NCBI GenBank assembly: GCA_947632015.1
Contig: CANRNP010000006.1
Span: 1-56,543, forward strand
From: an uncultured Clostridia bacterium
GTDB taxonomy: Bacteria > Bacillota > Clostridia > Christensenellales > Borkfalkiaceae
DNA: 56,543 nt
Reading direction: 5' to 3'
A program made the position numbers and the translations under genes. The first letter of the stretch is position 1. Every line of letters starts with the position of its first letter. Of the stretch, positions 32,761 through 41,343 are shown in pieces. The notes beneath the pieces are model-generated. The model did not search any database, had not been told where the DNA came from, and saw only the letters and a list, made by a program, of their open reading frames with translations.

Positions 32761-33993
32761 CTATATCTTGATGTATCCGCGGAATTTTTCCGCATAGACG
32801 ACGGGGATGACCGCACGGATCAGCGCGCCGTCGTCGGTGTATTCCACCGCCTGTTCGAAGAAATACGGGCGCAGGGCGGAAAAGCCGCCTTCCTGCGTGT
32901 AGGGGACGAAGAGGGTCGCGCGCACGAATTTTTCTTCCAGCGCCTGGAAGATGCGCCGTTTGAGGGCTTCGAGCCCTCGTTTTTCTTTTGCGGAAATAAA
33001 CACGGCGTCGCGCGGGGCATCGTCTGTCTGCGCGCTTGCAAGATCGCATTTGTTCATGACGACGAGATAGGGCGATGAGAAGTTCATGCCGCGCAACGTC
33101 TCCAAAGTCGTCGTAAACTGCGTCCGGAAATCTCCCGCCGCGTCGCAGACGATGAGCGCGAGATCGCAGTAAACGGCGCTTTCCAGCGTTGAGCGAAAGG
33201 CGTTGATGAGGTGGTGGGGGAGGTCCTGCAAAAATCCCACGGTATCGACGAGCAAAAAGGGGACTCCCTCGATCTCGAAGGAACGCGCGGTCGGGTCGAG
33301 CGTGGCAAACAAAGCGTCTTTTGTAAGGACATTCGCCCCCGTCAGCGCGTTCAACAGGGTGGATTTCCCCGTATTCGTGTAGCCGACGAGCGCCACCGTG
33401 AGAATTCTCTCCTTTTTCCGTCGCTCCACCTGATAGGCGCGGCGCCGTTCGGTCTCCTTCAACCGCTCTTCCAGATTATGGATGCGCGCGCGGATATGGC
33501 GGCGGTCTGTTTCGAGCCGCGTCTCGCCCGGACCGCGGGTCCCGATCCCGCCTCCCAAGCGGGAGAGCGCCTCGCCTTTTCCCTTCAACCGAGGATAGAG
33601 ATGTTTGAGCTGGGCGAGCTCTACCTGCAATTTCCCTTCGCTGCTCTCGGCGCGGAGCGCAAAAATATCGAGGATGAGGGCGGTGCGGTCGATGACCTTC
33701 TTCCCGCCGAGCGCCTTCGAGATATTGAGCGTTTGGGAAGGGGAGAGTTCTCCGTTGAAGAGCACCGTGAGCTCCAACCCTTCGAGCCGTTCTTTGAGCT
33801 CTTGCAGTTTTCCCTCGCCGATGTAGGTGGCGGGATTCACTTCCCGCACGGTCTGGTAGAGGGTGCCCGCATACTCCGCGCCCGCGCTCTCGATGAGCGC
33901 CACCGCTTCCTCGTGCAAAACTTTGTAATTTTCCCCCTCGATGGGTTGGATCACATAGACGATCTCCGTTTTTTCCGCCCGATTATTCGTCAT
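32761..33993 (-). CDS. hflX: GTPase HflX
   Basis: Ribosome-associated GTPase that splits stalled or stressed ribosomes. The 410-residue product has the HflX N-terminal domain with the Gly-rich linker R-L-G-G-G-I-G-T-R-G-P-G-E, then G1 G-Y-T-N-T-G-K-S-T, G3 D-T-V-G-F and G4 N-K-C-D. It overlaps the recombinase gene by 11 nt and is probably transcribed with it. Confidence 0.95.
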   Translation of the reverse strand: MTNNRAEKTEIVYVIQPIEGENYKVLHEEAVALIESAGAEYAGTLYQTVREVNPATYIGEGKLQELKERLEGLELTVLFNGELSPSQTLNISKALGGKKVIDRTALILDIFALRAESSEGKLQVELAQLKHLYPRLKGKGEALSRLGGGIGTRGPGETRLETDRRHIRARIHNLEERLKETERRRAYQVERRKKERILTVALVGYTNTGKSTLLNALTGANVLTKDALFATLDPTARSFEIEGVPFLLVDTVGFLQDLPHHLINAFRSTLESAVYCDLALIVCDAAGDFRTQFTTTLETLRGMNFSSPYLVVMNKCDLASAQTDDAPRDAVFISAKEKRGLEALKRRIFQALEEKFVRATLFVPYTQEGGFSALRPYFFEQAVEYTDDGALIRAVIPVVYAEKFRGYIKI

Positions 33994-35041
33994 TTTCGTC
34001 CTTTTTGTGCAATTTTACCGCCCCCGCAACGGAGCGGCGGTGATCTTCGGTGATTGCGGCATAGTGCTTCCGCGTCGTGTTCACGTCTTTATGACCGAGC
34101 ACATCGGCAACGATATAAATGTCACCCGTCTCGCGGTAAAGGCTGGTGCCGTAGGTGGAACGCAGCTTGTGCGGCGTGATTTTTTTGAGAGGGGAGACGA
34201 TCTTCGCGTACTTTTTGACGAGATTTTCCACCGCCCGCACGGTGATCCGCCGGTATTGCAGGGAGAGGAAAAGGGCATGCTCCTCCTTCGGAACGCGGGG
34301 GTCTTCTTCCTTCTGCGCGAGATAGGCGGCGAGCGCGTCGCCGACTTCTTCGGAAAAATACAGAATCGCCTGGTTGCCGCCCTTGCGGGTGACGATAAAG
34401 GAATTGTCGGAAAAATTGATGCTCTCGTTGTTCAGCCCGACGAGCTCGGAGATACGGATGCCCGTGCCCAGAAAGAGGGTGAGGATCGCCGTGTCGCGCA
34501 CTTTGGTCTTTTCGTGATAGCCGTCGGCATGGGCGGAAAGTCCGCTTCCTTCCTCCGCGACGTCCAAAATCGCCGAGACCTCGTCGCCGTCGAGACGGAT
34601 AATCTCTTTCTCGTGCAGCTTCGGCGTGGCGACCTTCGTCGTGATGTTCACCTCGATCAGACCCTTGTTGAAAAAATACTTGAAGAGGGAACGCACGGTC
34701 GAGAGCTTGCGCGCCTTGGCGCGTTCGTCGCAGGCGAGCCGCTTCCCGCCGAATTTGTAGTTTGAAAGATAGCTCAGAAAAATTTCGAGATCCATCTCGG
34801 TGACGAGTTCGAGATCTTCGAGCGTGAGGTCGCGCACGGCTTTGCCGCGGAATTTCTTCCCGACGAGAAAGTCGAAAAAGATCCTCAGGTCGTAACAATA
34901 GTTGAGGCGGGTGAGCGTGCTCGTGCGGTTTTCGACGCCGCGCAGAAAATCCTCGCAAAAATAAGGGAGATCATCAAGGAGCCTCTCGATGCGGTCGAGA
35001 TTCCTCAGATTCCGCTCCTGGTAGTAATTCTCGGTTTTCAT
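33983..35041 (-). CDS. Tyrosine recombinase (XerC/D-like)
   Basis: Site-specific recombinase, 352 residues. An N-terminal SAM-like DNA-binding domain spans about 30-150. The catalytic domain has Arg in G-I-R-I-S-E, H-x-L-R in P-H-K-L-R-S-T-Y-G, His in L-G-H-K-D and nucleophile Tyr in R-K-H-Y, so the active site is complete. It is a chromosomal type, not linked to phage genes. ATG 35041 is preferred because the promoter -10 lies 6 nt before it, giving a leaderless message; the longer frame to 35077 runs through the promoter. Copies of the dispersed palindrome lie on both sides of the hflX-recombinase pair. Confidence 0.9.
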   Translation of the reverse strand: MKTENYYQERNLRNLDRIERLLDDLPYFCEDFLRGVENRTSTLTRLNYCYDLRIFFDFLVGKKFRGKAVRDLTLEDLELVTEMDLEIFLSYLSNYKFGGKRLACDERAKARKLSTVRSLFKYFFNKGLIEVNITTKVATPKLHEKEIIRLDGDEVSAILDVAEEGSGLSAHADGYHEKTKVRDTAILTLFLGTGIRISELVGLNNESINFSDNSFIVTRKGGNQAILYFSEEVGDALAAYLAQKEEDPRVPKEEHALFLSLQYRRITVRAVENLVKKYAKIVSPLKKITPHKLRSTYGTSLYRETGDIYIVADVLGHKDVNTTRKHYAAITEDHRRSVAGAVKLHKKDENDE

Positions 35042-35047
35042 AGAAAC

Positions 35048-35077
35048 ATTATAGCACAGGCGGGCAGGGCTTGTCAA
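35048..35077 (-). promoter_or_regulatory. Sigma-A promoter giving a leaderless recombinase message
   Basis: On the minus strand TTGACA (35072-35077), 18-nt spacer, TATAAT (35048-35053) with a TG extension. The start codon at 35041 coincides with the expected transcription start. Confidence 0.88.
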
Positions 35078-35417
35078 TTTTACGAAGAGTTAAAGGAAAA
35101 AATTCCCCCGCGCCTCTTTGGGGGGAGAGGAAAAACAGCCTGCCCCGGCCTCAATAACTATTCGCAAAACACAGCTTTTACGAATAGTTATGGGATAAAA
35201 AAGCGATTTTTGGGGGAATTTCTGCGGAATTGTACGGATACGCGCTTTTTGGCGGCGTAAACGCGGATAACTTTCTTGTAAGATCGCAATCTAAGGGCTT
35301 TTTTTGCCGCGCGTTTTTTCGCGATTTTCAGCAAATTTTCCGCGATTTTCCGCGCGCCGCAACCGATCTGCCGCCCGCGTTTTACGGCAAGAGCCCGCAA
35401 AGAAGCGATTTTTCGGG
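35078..35417. other. Gene-free stretch upstream of the recombinase
   Basis: No convincing gene. It holds a large inverted repeat (35154-35191) and four GCGATTTT words (near 35201, 35330, 35351 and 35404). A 69-codon open frame (35230-35439) has no ribosome binding site or recognisable features. Confidence 0.6.
35154..35191. repeat. Large inverted repeat upstream of the recombinase promoter
   Basis: ATAACTATTCG (35154-35164) pairs with CGAATAGTTAT (35181-35191), then one mismatch and AAAA/TTTT around a 6-nt loop. There is no T run on either strand, so it is not an ordinary terminator. Confidence 0.8.
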
Positions 35418-35455
35418 TATTATGTCACGCATAGTATAGTATGTGAGACATAGTA
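35418..35455 (+). repeat. Dispersed 19-bp palindrome, copies f1 and f2 (tandem)
   Basis: f1 (35418-35436): TATTATG, TCACG, CATAGTA. f2 (35437-35455): TAGTATG, TGAGA, CATAGTA. They abut exactly, head to tail, each with one arm mismatch, just beyond the 3' end of the glycogen operon. Confidence 0.85.
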
Positions 35456-35480
35456 TTAAGCCCGATAGTATTAAGCCCGA
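35451..35480 (+). repeat. Two tandem 15-bp repeats across the GH13 stop codon
   Basis: TAGTATTAAGCCCGA at 35451-35465 and 35466-35480. The second unit contains the stop codon of the GH13 gene, and the first overlaps the right arm of palindrome f2. Confidence 0.9.
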
Positions 35481-37291
35481 TAGAAGATCCCGTAGCTATA
35501 AGGCGCAACCGTAAAGCCGCCGTCCGATCTCCTGCCCGAAAAATACTCTTCGAACTCGCCTTTGAAGGAAACGTCGTACTCACAGCCCGATCGGTTGACA
35601 TAGACATATACGTTCCGGTCTTTCGCCGTGCGCGCATATACGAGGCAAGCGCGATCGGCGAATATCTCGCGGTATCCGCCGCAACGGAAGGCTTCCGCCA
35701 GCGGACCGCTTCTGAGCGCGCCGAGCTTTTGGTAGAAGGCGATCATTTCGGCGTCGGGATGTTCCCAGTCGTAGCAGGCGCGGCAGAAGGGATCGGCGTA
35801 GCCTTCCATGCCGTTTTCGTCGCCGTAATAGAGGCAGGGGACGCCGGGCAAAGTGTATTGCAAGGTAGCCGCCATTTTTTGCAGGCGTTTTGCCTTCTTT
35901 TTCTCCGCCTCGCCGAGCGAAGTTCTCGCCATTTCGTCTTTCGAGCGGCATTCCTTTCCGCCGAGCACGGTGAGGATCCGCGCCGTGTCGTGCGTGCCGA
36001 GAATATTCATGAGCGAATGGAGCACCGCGGGCGGATAGTTGTCGATGAGCATTGCGACCGTCTCGCGCAACGGCTCCGTGCGCCCGGACAGGATAAACTC
36101 GATGATCGCGTTTTTGAGCGGATAGTTCATGACGCTGTCGAGCTCTTCGCCCTGAAAATACTCGCGGCGCACGCCGTAGGAGATCTTGTTCGAAGCGTCC
36201 TCCCAGACTTCGCCGATGACGATCGCGTCGGGCGATTCTTCTTTCACTGTTTTGCGCAGTTCTTTCAAGAAGAAGTCGGGGAGTTCGTCGGCGACGTCGA
36301 GCCGCCAACCGCCGATCCCGCGCCGCAACCACGTTCTGAGCACGCCACATTCCCCGAAAATAAAGTTTTGATAGCTCTCGGAGCGCTCGTTGACGGCGGG
36401 AAGGGTCCTGATCCCCCACCAACAGTCGTATTGATCGGGGAAGGATTGAAAGTGGAACCATTCCGAATAGGGGGAGTCTTTGGACTGGTAGGCGCCGAGG
36501 GTGGGGTATCTGCCGTAAAGATTGAAATAGCGGCTGTCCGCGCCCGTATGATTGAACACGCCGTCGAGGACGATTTTTATTCCCATCTCCCCCGCCTCTT
36601 TTACCAGAGCTTCGAAGTCCCCTACCGTGCCGAGCAATTCGTCGATTTTGAGGTAGTCGCCCGTATCGTAGCGGTGATTCGAAAATGCCTCGAAAATGGG
36701 ATTGAGATAGACGACGGTGACGCCGAGCGACTGCAAATAGCCGAGTTTTCGGCGGATCCCCTCCAAATTTCCGCCGAAAAAGTCGTTGTTCAGCACTTGA
36801 CCGAATTCGTTCGGGCGGTAATCCGGCTGCTCGCCCCAACGGCGCATCACCTTATGCTCGCCCGCGACTTTTTCCTCGCCGCTCCGCGCGAAGCGGTCGG
36901 GAAAGATCTGGTACATTACCCCGCCGTAAAACCAGGACGGCGTGCGGAAGTTTTCTTCGTAAACGGTGATCTGCCACTCTGCAAGCGAATCGAGCTCCCC
37001 TCTCCGCAGTCTGCCGCAACCGAACCGCCGCCCGTCCACGCGGAAATGGTAAAAATAGAGCCCAACCTCGCGGAAGCGCAAAACGATGGAAAACCCCTCT
37101 CCGCTCCTTTTCATCGGGAATTCTTCTTCCCCGCAACCGTCGCGGTGCAAAACGAGCACACAAGATTCGGCGGAGAAGTTTACTTCTCCGCCCTCTCTCA
37201 TATAGATCGCAAACGCAGTTTCGCTTTCCCGCGGAAATGCACCGACAAAACTTTTGCAAGCCTTGTTTAAGGGGTCAAAATAAAGTTCCAT
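35471..37291 (-). CDS. GH13 alpha-glucan hydrolase (neopullulanase/maltodextrin glucosidase type)
   Basis: Cytosolic amylase-family enzyme, 606 residues. An N-terminal beta-sandwich (about 1-130) is followed by M-Y-Q-I-F-P-D-R-F, L-N-P-I-F-E-A-F-S-N-H-R-Y-D-T, D-G-V-F-N-H-T-G, the nucleophile Asp in G-W-R-L-D-V-A-D-E, acid/base Glu in G-E-V-W-E-D and G-T-H-D-T-A-R. It is the last gene of the glycogen operon; its ATG overlaps the glgP stop (TAATG). It likely degrades limit dextrins or maltodextrins left by GlgP. Confidence 0.9.
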   Translation of the reverse strand: MELYFDPLNKACKSFVGAFPRESETAFAIYMREGGEVNFSAESCVLVLHRDGCGEEEFPMKRSGEGFSIVLRFREVGLYFYHFRVDGRRFGCGRLRRGELDSLAEWQITVYEENFRTPSWFYGGVMYQIFPDRFARSGEEKVAGEHKVMRRWGEQPDYRPNEFGQVLNNDFFGGNLEGIRRKLGYLQSLGVTVVYLNPIFEAFSNHRYDTGDYLKIDELLGTVGDFEALVKEAGEMGIKIVLDGVFNHTGADSRYFNLYGRYPTLGAYQSKDSPYSEWFHFQSFPDQYDCWWGIRTLPAVNERSESYQNFIFGECGVLRTWLRRGIGGWRLDVADELPDFFLKELRKTVKEESPDAIVIGEVWEDASNKISYGVRREYFQGEELDSVMNYPLKNAIIEFILSGRTEPLRETVAMLIDNYPPAVLHSLMNILGTHDTARILTVLGGKECRSKDEMARTSLGEAEKKKAKRLQKMAATLQYTLPGVPCLYYGDENGMEGYADPFCRACYDWEHPDAEMIAFYQKLGALRSGPLAEAFRCGGYREIFADRACLVYARTAKDRNVYVYVNRSGCEYDVSFKGEFEEYFSGRRSDGGFTVAPYSYGIFYRA

Positions 37292-39717
37292 TATTTCTTC
37301 AAGGACTTCAAATTCCAGATATGCTCCGCGTAATCGCGAATGCTTCTGTCGGCAGAGAAATATCCCGCCGCGGCAATGTTGTTGAGCGATTTTTTGTTCC
37401 ACTCCGTCTTGTTCGTCCTGTAAAGTTCGGACATTGCGTCCTGCGTCTTATGGTAAGACTCATAGTCCGCAAGGCACATGTAGGGGTCCGCAACGGGCGA
37501 ACGGCGGAGAAGATAATTCGCAATGTCGGCAAAGGAATATCCGTTGAATCCCACGATGAGCGATTCGATCACGCGGCGCATATCGTAATCCTTGTTGTAG
37601 TATGCGCTCGAATTGTAACCGCTGCGCCAGATCTCGTCCACCTCTTCCGCCTTCAAGCCGAAGATATAGATGTTGTCGCTCCCGACCCGTTCCGCCATCT
37701 CGACGTTCGCGCCGTCCAGCGTGCCGATCGTGAGCGCGCCGTTTATCATGAATTTCATGTTGCCCGTGCCGCTCGCTTCCTTGCCCGCAAGCGAAATTTG
37801 TTCGGAGATCTCCGAAGCCGGCATGAGCTTTTCGCTCATCGTTACGTTGTAATTCTCCAAATAGACGACGTTGAGTTTTTTCGCGATCGCGGGATTTTTA
37901 CGGATGTCCTCGGAGAGGAAGCAGATCAGCTTCATGATCTGTTTTGCCATGTCGTAGCCCGCCGCCGCCTTCGCCCCGAAGATGTAGGTCTTGGGCAGAA
38001 CGTCGCGGTTCGGGTCCTCTTTGAGGGCGTTGTACTCGGAGATGATATGCAAGGCGTTGAGAAGCTGGCGCTTATACTCATGCATCCGCTTTGCCTGTAC
38101 GTCGAACACGGTATCGGGATCGATGTCGAATCCCTGCGTCCGCTTGGCGTACTCCGCGAGCTGTACCTTTTTGATGCGCTTGATCTCGTCCAGCCGCTTC
38201 AAAACGCTCTCGTCGTTTTCGAATTTCTTGAATTCTCCGAGTTTGAGGGCGTTTTCCGCATAGCCGGTGCCGATGCAGTCGTCGAGCAGTTCGCACAGCT
38301 CCGGATTCGACTGGTTGAGCCAGCGGCGGTGCGCGATGCCGTTCGTCACGTTGCCGAACTTCTCCGGCGTGTATTCATAGAAATCGCGGAAAATGCTCTC
38401 TTTGATGATGCCGCTGTGCAATTCGGAAACGCCGTTTACGCTGTGCGAGCCGACGACGCAAAGATTCGCCATCCGCACCACATTGTGCGAGAGCACGGAC
38501 ATCCGCGAAATTTTGTTCCAGTCGCCCGGAAATCTCTGCCAGAGGTCCTCGCAGAAGCGGCGGTTGATCTCTTTGAGAATGCAATAGATCCGCGGAAGCC
38601 TGCGCGCAACGAGATCTTCCGCCCACGTTTCGAGCGCTTCCGCCATCACCGTGTGGTTGGTGTAGGCGCAAGTCGCCGTCGTGATGTTCCATGCGGTATC
38701 CCAGTCGAAATAGTTGTCATCTACGAGGATCCGCATGAGTTCGGGGATCGCAAGCGCGGGATGGGTGTCGTTGATATGGATCGCCGCCATCTCAGGAAGG
38801 AGGGTAAGGGAACCGTATCTGCGCTTATGGTCGGCGACGATGCACTGCAAGGAAGCCGAAACGAGGAAGTATTGCTGTTTCAAACGGAGGGACTTCCCCT
38901 CGTTGTGGTTATCGGAGGGATAGAGCACCTTCGAGATGAGCTCCGCCTCGCTGTCGTCGCGCATGACCGCGTCGTAATTGCCCTGCGAAAAGAGCTTCAT
39001 ATCGAAGTTCTGCACGGCGCGGGAACGCCACAGCCGAAGCACGCTCACCGCCTCCGAATTATAGCCCGAAACCATCATGTCGTACGCGACCGCTTCGATC
39101 TCCTTCGCGCCGCGGTAGATGGTCTCCATGCCGTGCTCCGTCCATTTTTCTTCGATCTCGCCGTCGAAACGGACGATAAACTGCTTATCGCTCCGCTGGG
39201 TAAGCCAGCATTCGCCTCCGGGGAGCCACACGTCGGGAAGCTCGATCTGCCAGCCGTCTACGATCTTCTGCTTGAACAAGCCGTACTGATAGCAGATGGA
39301 AAAGCCCATTGCGGGGTAATCCTGCGTGGCGAGCCCGTCCAAAAAGCAGGCGGCGAGCCTGCCGAGCCCCCCGTTTCCGAGCCCTGCGTCGGGCTCCTCT
39401 TCATAGAGCTCTTCCAAAGTAACGTTGTAAGGTTTGAGCGCTTCCGCGATCGCCCGTCCGATCCCAAGATTGTAAATGCTGTTTTTGAGCGAACGGCCCA
39501 TCAAAAATTCCATACATAAGTAATAGACCCTCTTCGCCTTCGCCGTCTTTGTTTTGATATGGAATTTTTGCCGTTTTTCGAGCATGATGTCTCTCACGCT
39601 CATGACGACAGCCTTGTAAAGCTGTTCCCGCGAAGCCTCGGAAGGGATCACGCCGAAGTAACGGGAGAGCTTTCCGCTGATGAGCTGTTGCGCCGTCTGA
39701 CCTGTCAATTTGTCCAT
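37291..39717 (-). CDS. glgP: Glycogen/starch phosphorylase
   Basis: PLP enzyme that releases glucose-1-phosphate from glycogen. The 808-residue product has the PLP site G-T-G-N-M-K-F-M-I-N-G-A-L-T-I-G-T-L-D-G-A-N-V-E, G-L-G-N-G-G-L-G-R-L-A-A near the start, and N-D-T-H-P-A-L. The length is normal. It is 24 nt downstream of glgA in the operon. Confidence 0.96.
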   Translation of the reverse strand: MDKLTGQTAQQLISGKLSRYFGVIPSEASREQLYKAVVMSVRDIMLEKRQKFHIKTKTAKAKRVYYLCMEFLMGRSLKNSIYNLGIGRAIAEALKPYNVTLEELYEEEPDAGLGNGGLGRLAACFLDGLATQDYPAMGFSICYQYGLFKQKIVDGWQIELPDVWLPGGECWLTQRSDKQFIVRFDGEIEEKWTEHGMETIYRGAKEIEAVAYDMMVSGYNSEAVSVLRLWRSRAVQNFDMKLFSQGNYDAVMRDDSEAELISKVLYPSDNHNEGKSLRLKQQYFLVSASLQCIVADHKRRYGSLTLLPEMAAIHINDTHPALAIPELMRILVDDNYFDWDTAWNITTATCAYTNHTVMAEALETWAEDLVARRLPRIYCILKEINRRFCEDLWQRFPGDWNKISRMSVLSHNVVRMANLCVVGSHSVNGVSELHSGIIKESIFRDFYEYTPEKFGNVTNGIAHRRWLNQSNPELCELLDDCIGTGYAENALKLGEFKKFENDESVLKRLDEIKRIKKVQLAEYAKRTQGFDIDPDTVFDVQAKRMHEYKRQLLNALHIISEYNALKEDPNRDVLPKTYIFGAKAAAGYDMAKQIMKLICFLSEDIRKNPAIAKKLNVVYLENYNVTMSEKLMPASEISEQISLAGKEASGTGNMKFMINGALTIGTLDGANVEMAERVGSDNIYIFGLKAEEVDEIWRSGYNSSAYYNKDYDMRRVIESLIVGFNGYSFADIANYLLRRSPVADPYMCLADYESYHKTQDAMSELYRTNKTEWNKKSLNNIAAAGYFSADRSIRDYAEHIWNLKSLKK

Positions 39718-39741
39718 TTTGTTTGTTTACTCCGAATGAGA

Positions 39742-41277
39742 TTATTTCAGAACACTTTCATAGAGACCTACATACGAATCGGCGGACTTGCTCCAACTGA
39801 AATCGGTCGTCATGGCTTTCTTGACGAGCGCAGTCCACTCCTCTTTATTGCGATACACGCCGAGCGCCTCGTTGATGACATAGAGCATATCGTAAGCGTT
39901 GTAATCGTGGAAGGTAAAGCCGTTCCCGCCCGCGCCGTAGGGCGAAATGCTGTCGCGCAGACCACCCGTTTCGCGCACGATCGCGATCGTGCCGTAGCGG
40001 GAAGCGATCATCTGGGAGAGCCCGCAGGGTTCGCTCTTGGAAGGCATCAGGAAGATGTCCGCCCCCGAATAGATCTTCCGCGAAAGATCGGAATTGAAGG
40101 AGATGACGGACACCACCTTCCCCGGATACCTTCTCGCAAGGTCGGCAAAGTAGTTTTCGTAGACAGAATCCCCCGTGCCGAGCAAGACGAACTGCATATC
40201 CTGACGGAGCGCCTGTTCGATGACTTCCTTCACGAGGTCGAGCCCCTTATGGGAGACGAGGCGGGAGATTATCGCCACGATGGGCGTATCGGGCTTCACG
40301 GGGAGATTGAGCATCCGTTGCAGTTCCTCTTTGCACACCGCCTTCGCGGAAAGATCGTCCGCCGAGTAATTCGCAAAGAGCGCCTTATCGGTACGGGGAT
40401 CGTAATAGTCGGGGTCGATCCCGTTGAGGATCCCGCAGAGTTTGAACTCGTTGCGGCGGATGATCGAATCGAGCCCGTGCGAATAGTAGGGATCCTTGAT
40501 CTCCTGCGCATAGGTGGGAGATACGGTGGAGAACCGCTCGCAACATTCGATCGCCCCCTTCATGAGGTTGATGCAACGGTCGAATTCCACCAAATTCTGG
40601 TAGCGGTAAGAGATGCCGAAGAGATCTTCCAAAATATCGAGGGAATATTTCCCCTGGTACTCGATGTTGTGGATCGTGAACACGGCGCGGATAAACTGGT
40701 ATTCGGGACGGTAGCAATAGATCGTTTTGAGGTAGAGCGCCGCGAGCGCCGCCTGCCAGTCGTGGCAGTGCAACACGTCGGGATAGAACCCGATAAAGCC
40801 GAGGATCTCCATCACGCTGCGACAGAAGAACGCGAAGCGCTCGCCGTCGTCGTAATAGCCGTAGCAACCGGGACGTTTGAAGTAATATTCGTTATCGACG
40901 AAGTAAAAGGTGACGTTGTCTTTGACATACTCGAAGATCCCGCAATACTGGTTACGCCAGCTGAGCGGGACAAAGATGTTGCCGATAAAGCGGAACTCTT
41001 TGCGGTATTCCTTGCGGATGTCCTGATAGAGCGGAAGGATGACCCGAACGTCGTAGCTCCCCCTCTTCGCCAGCGCTTTGGAGAGCGAACCGACCACTTC
41101 GGCAAGTCCGCCCGTGGCGATAAAGGGCGCCGCTTCGGAGGCAACAAACAAGATCTTGCGTTTTGCCTCTACCTTGACCTCAGCCTCCGCCGCGGGACGG
41201 ATCTCGACGCGCTCTTCCGCAACGGGCACCGCCTCCACCGCCGCCTGCTTCTTTGTTGTTCTTTTGGTTGTTGCCAT
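39742..41277 (-). CDS. glgA: Glycogen synthase
   Basis: GT5 enzyme that extends alpha-1,4-glucan from ADP-glucose. The 511-residue product has K-I-L-F-V-A-S-E-A-A-P-F, G-G-L-A-E-V-V-G-S-L, C-H-D-W-Q and S-K-S-E-P-C-G-L-S-Q. About 40 residues precede the catalytic core; they are Ala, Glu, Val and Lys-rich and look disordered, unlike usual GlgA, which starts almost at the K-x-L-F-V motif. Of two ATG codons, 41277 is chosen because GGGGGG lies 7 nt before it and only 1 nt before the other. Confidence 0.95.
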   Translation of the reverse strand: MATTKRTTKKQAAVEAVPVAEERVEIRPAAEAEVKVEAKRKILFVASEAAPFIATGGLAEVVGSLSKALAKRGSYDVRVILPLYQDIRKEYRKEFRFIGNIFVPLSWRNQYCGIFEYVKDNVTFYFVDNEYYFKRPGCYGYYDDGERFAFFCRSVMEILGFIGFYPDVLHCHDWQAALAALYLKTIYCYRPEYQFIRAVFTIHNIEYQGKYSLDILEDLFGISYRYQNLVEFDRCINLMKGAIECCERFSTVSPTYAQEIKDPYYSHGLDSIIRRNEFKLCGILNGIDPDYYDPRTDKALFANYSADDLSAKAVCKEELQRMLNLPVKPDTPIVAIISRLVSHKGLDLVKEVIEQALRQDMQFVLLGTGDSVYENYFADLARRYPGKVVSVISFNSDLSRKIYSGADIFLMPSKSEPCGLSQMIASRYGTIAIVRETGGLRDSISPYGAGGNGFTFHDYNAYDMLYVINEALGVYRNKEEWTALVKKAMTTDFSWSKSADSYVGLYESVLK

Positions 41278-41343
41278 AATCATGCCCCCCTGTTTTTATT
41301 TTTTGTTTTATGCTTGTCTGTCTCCCGGCGATTCCCGCGGGGA

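Noticed and set aside
35230-35439. 69-codon open frame in the gene-free stretch
   Set aside because: No ribosome binding site, no recognisable motif, and it runs into the palindrome copies; it is probably not a gene.
35418-35455. Tandem palindromes as a CRISPR remnant or dif site
   Set aside because: No regular spacers or cas genes, and the inverted arms do not match Firmicute dif (GCATAA-type inner arms).
37441-37475. Look-alike of the dispersed palindrome (TTATGGTAAGACTCATAGT) in glgP
   Set aside because: The centre is 8 nt instead of 5, and the codons encode the conserved GlgP residues D-Y-E-S-Y-H-K; similarity is coincidental.
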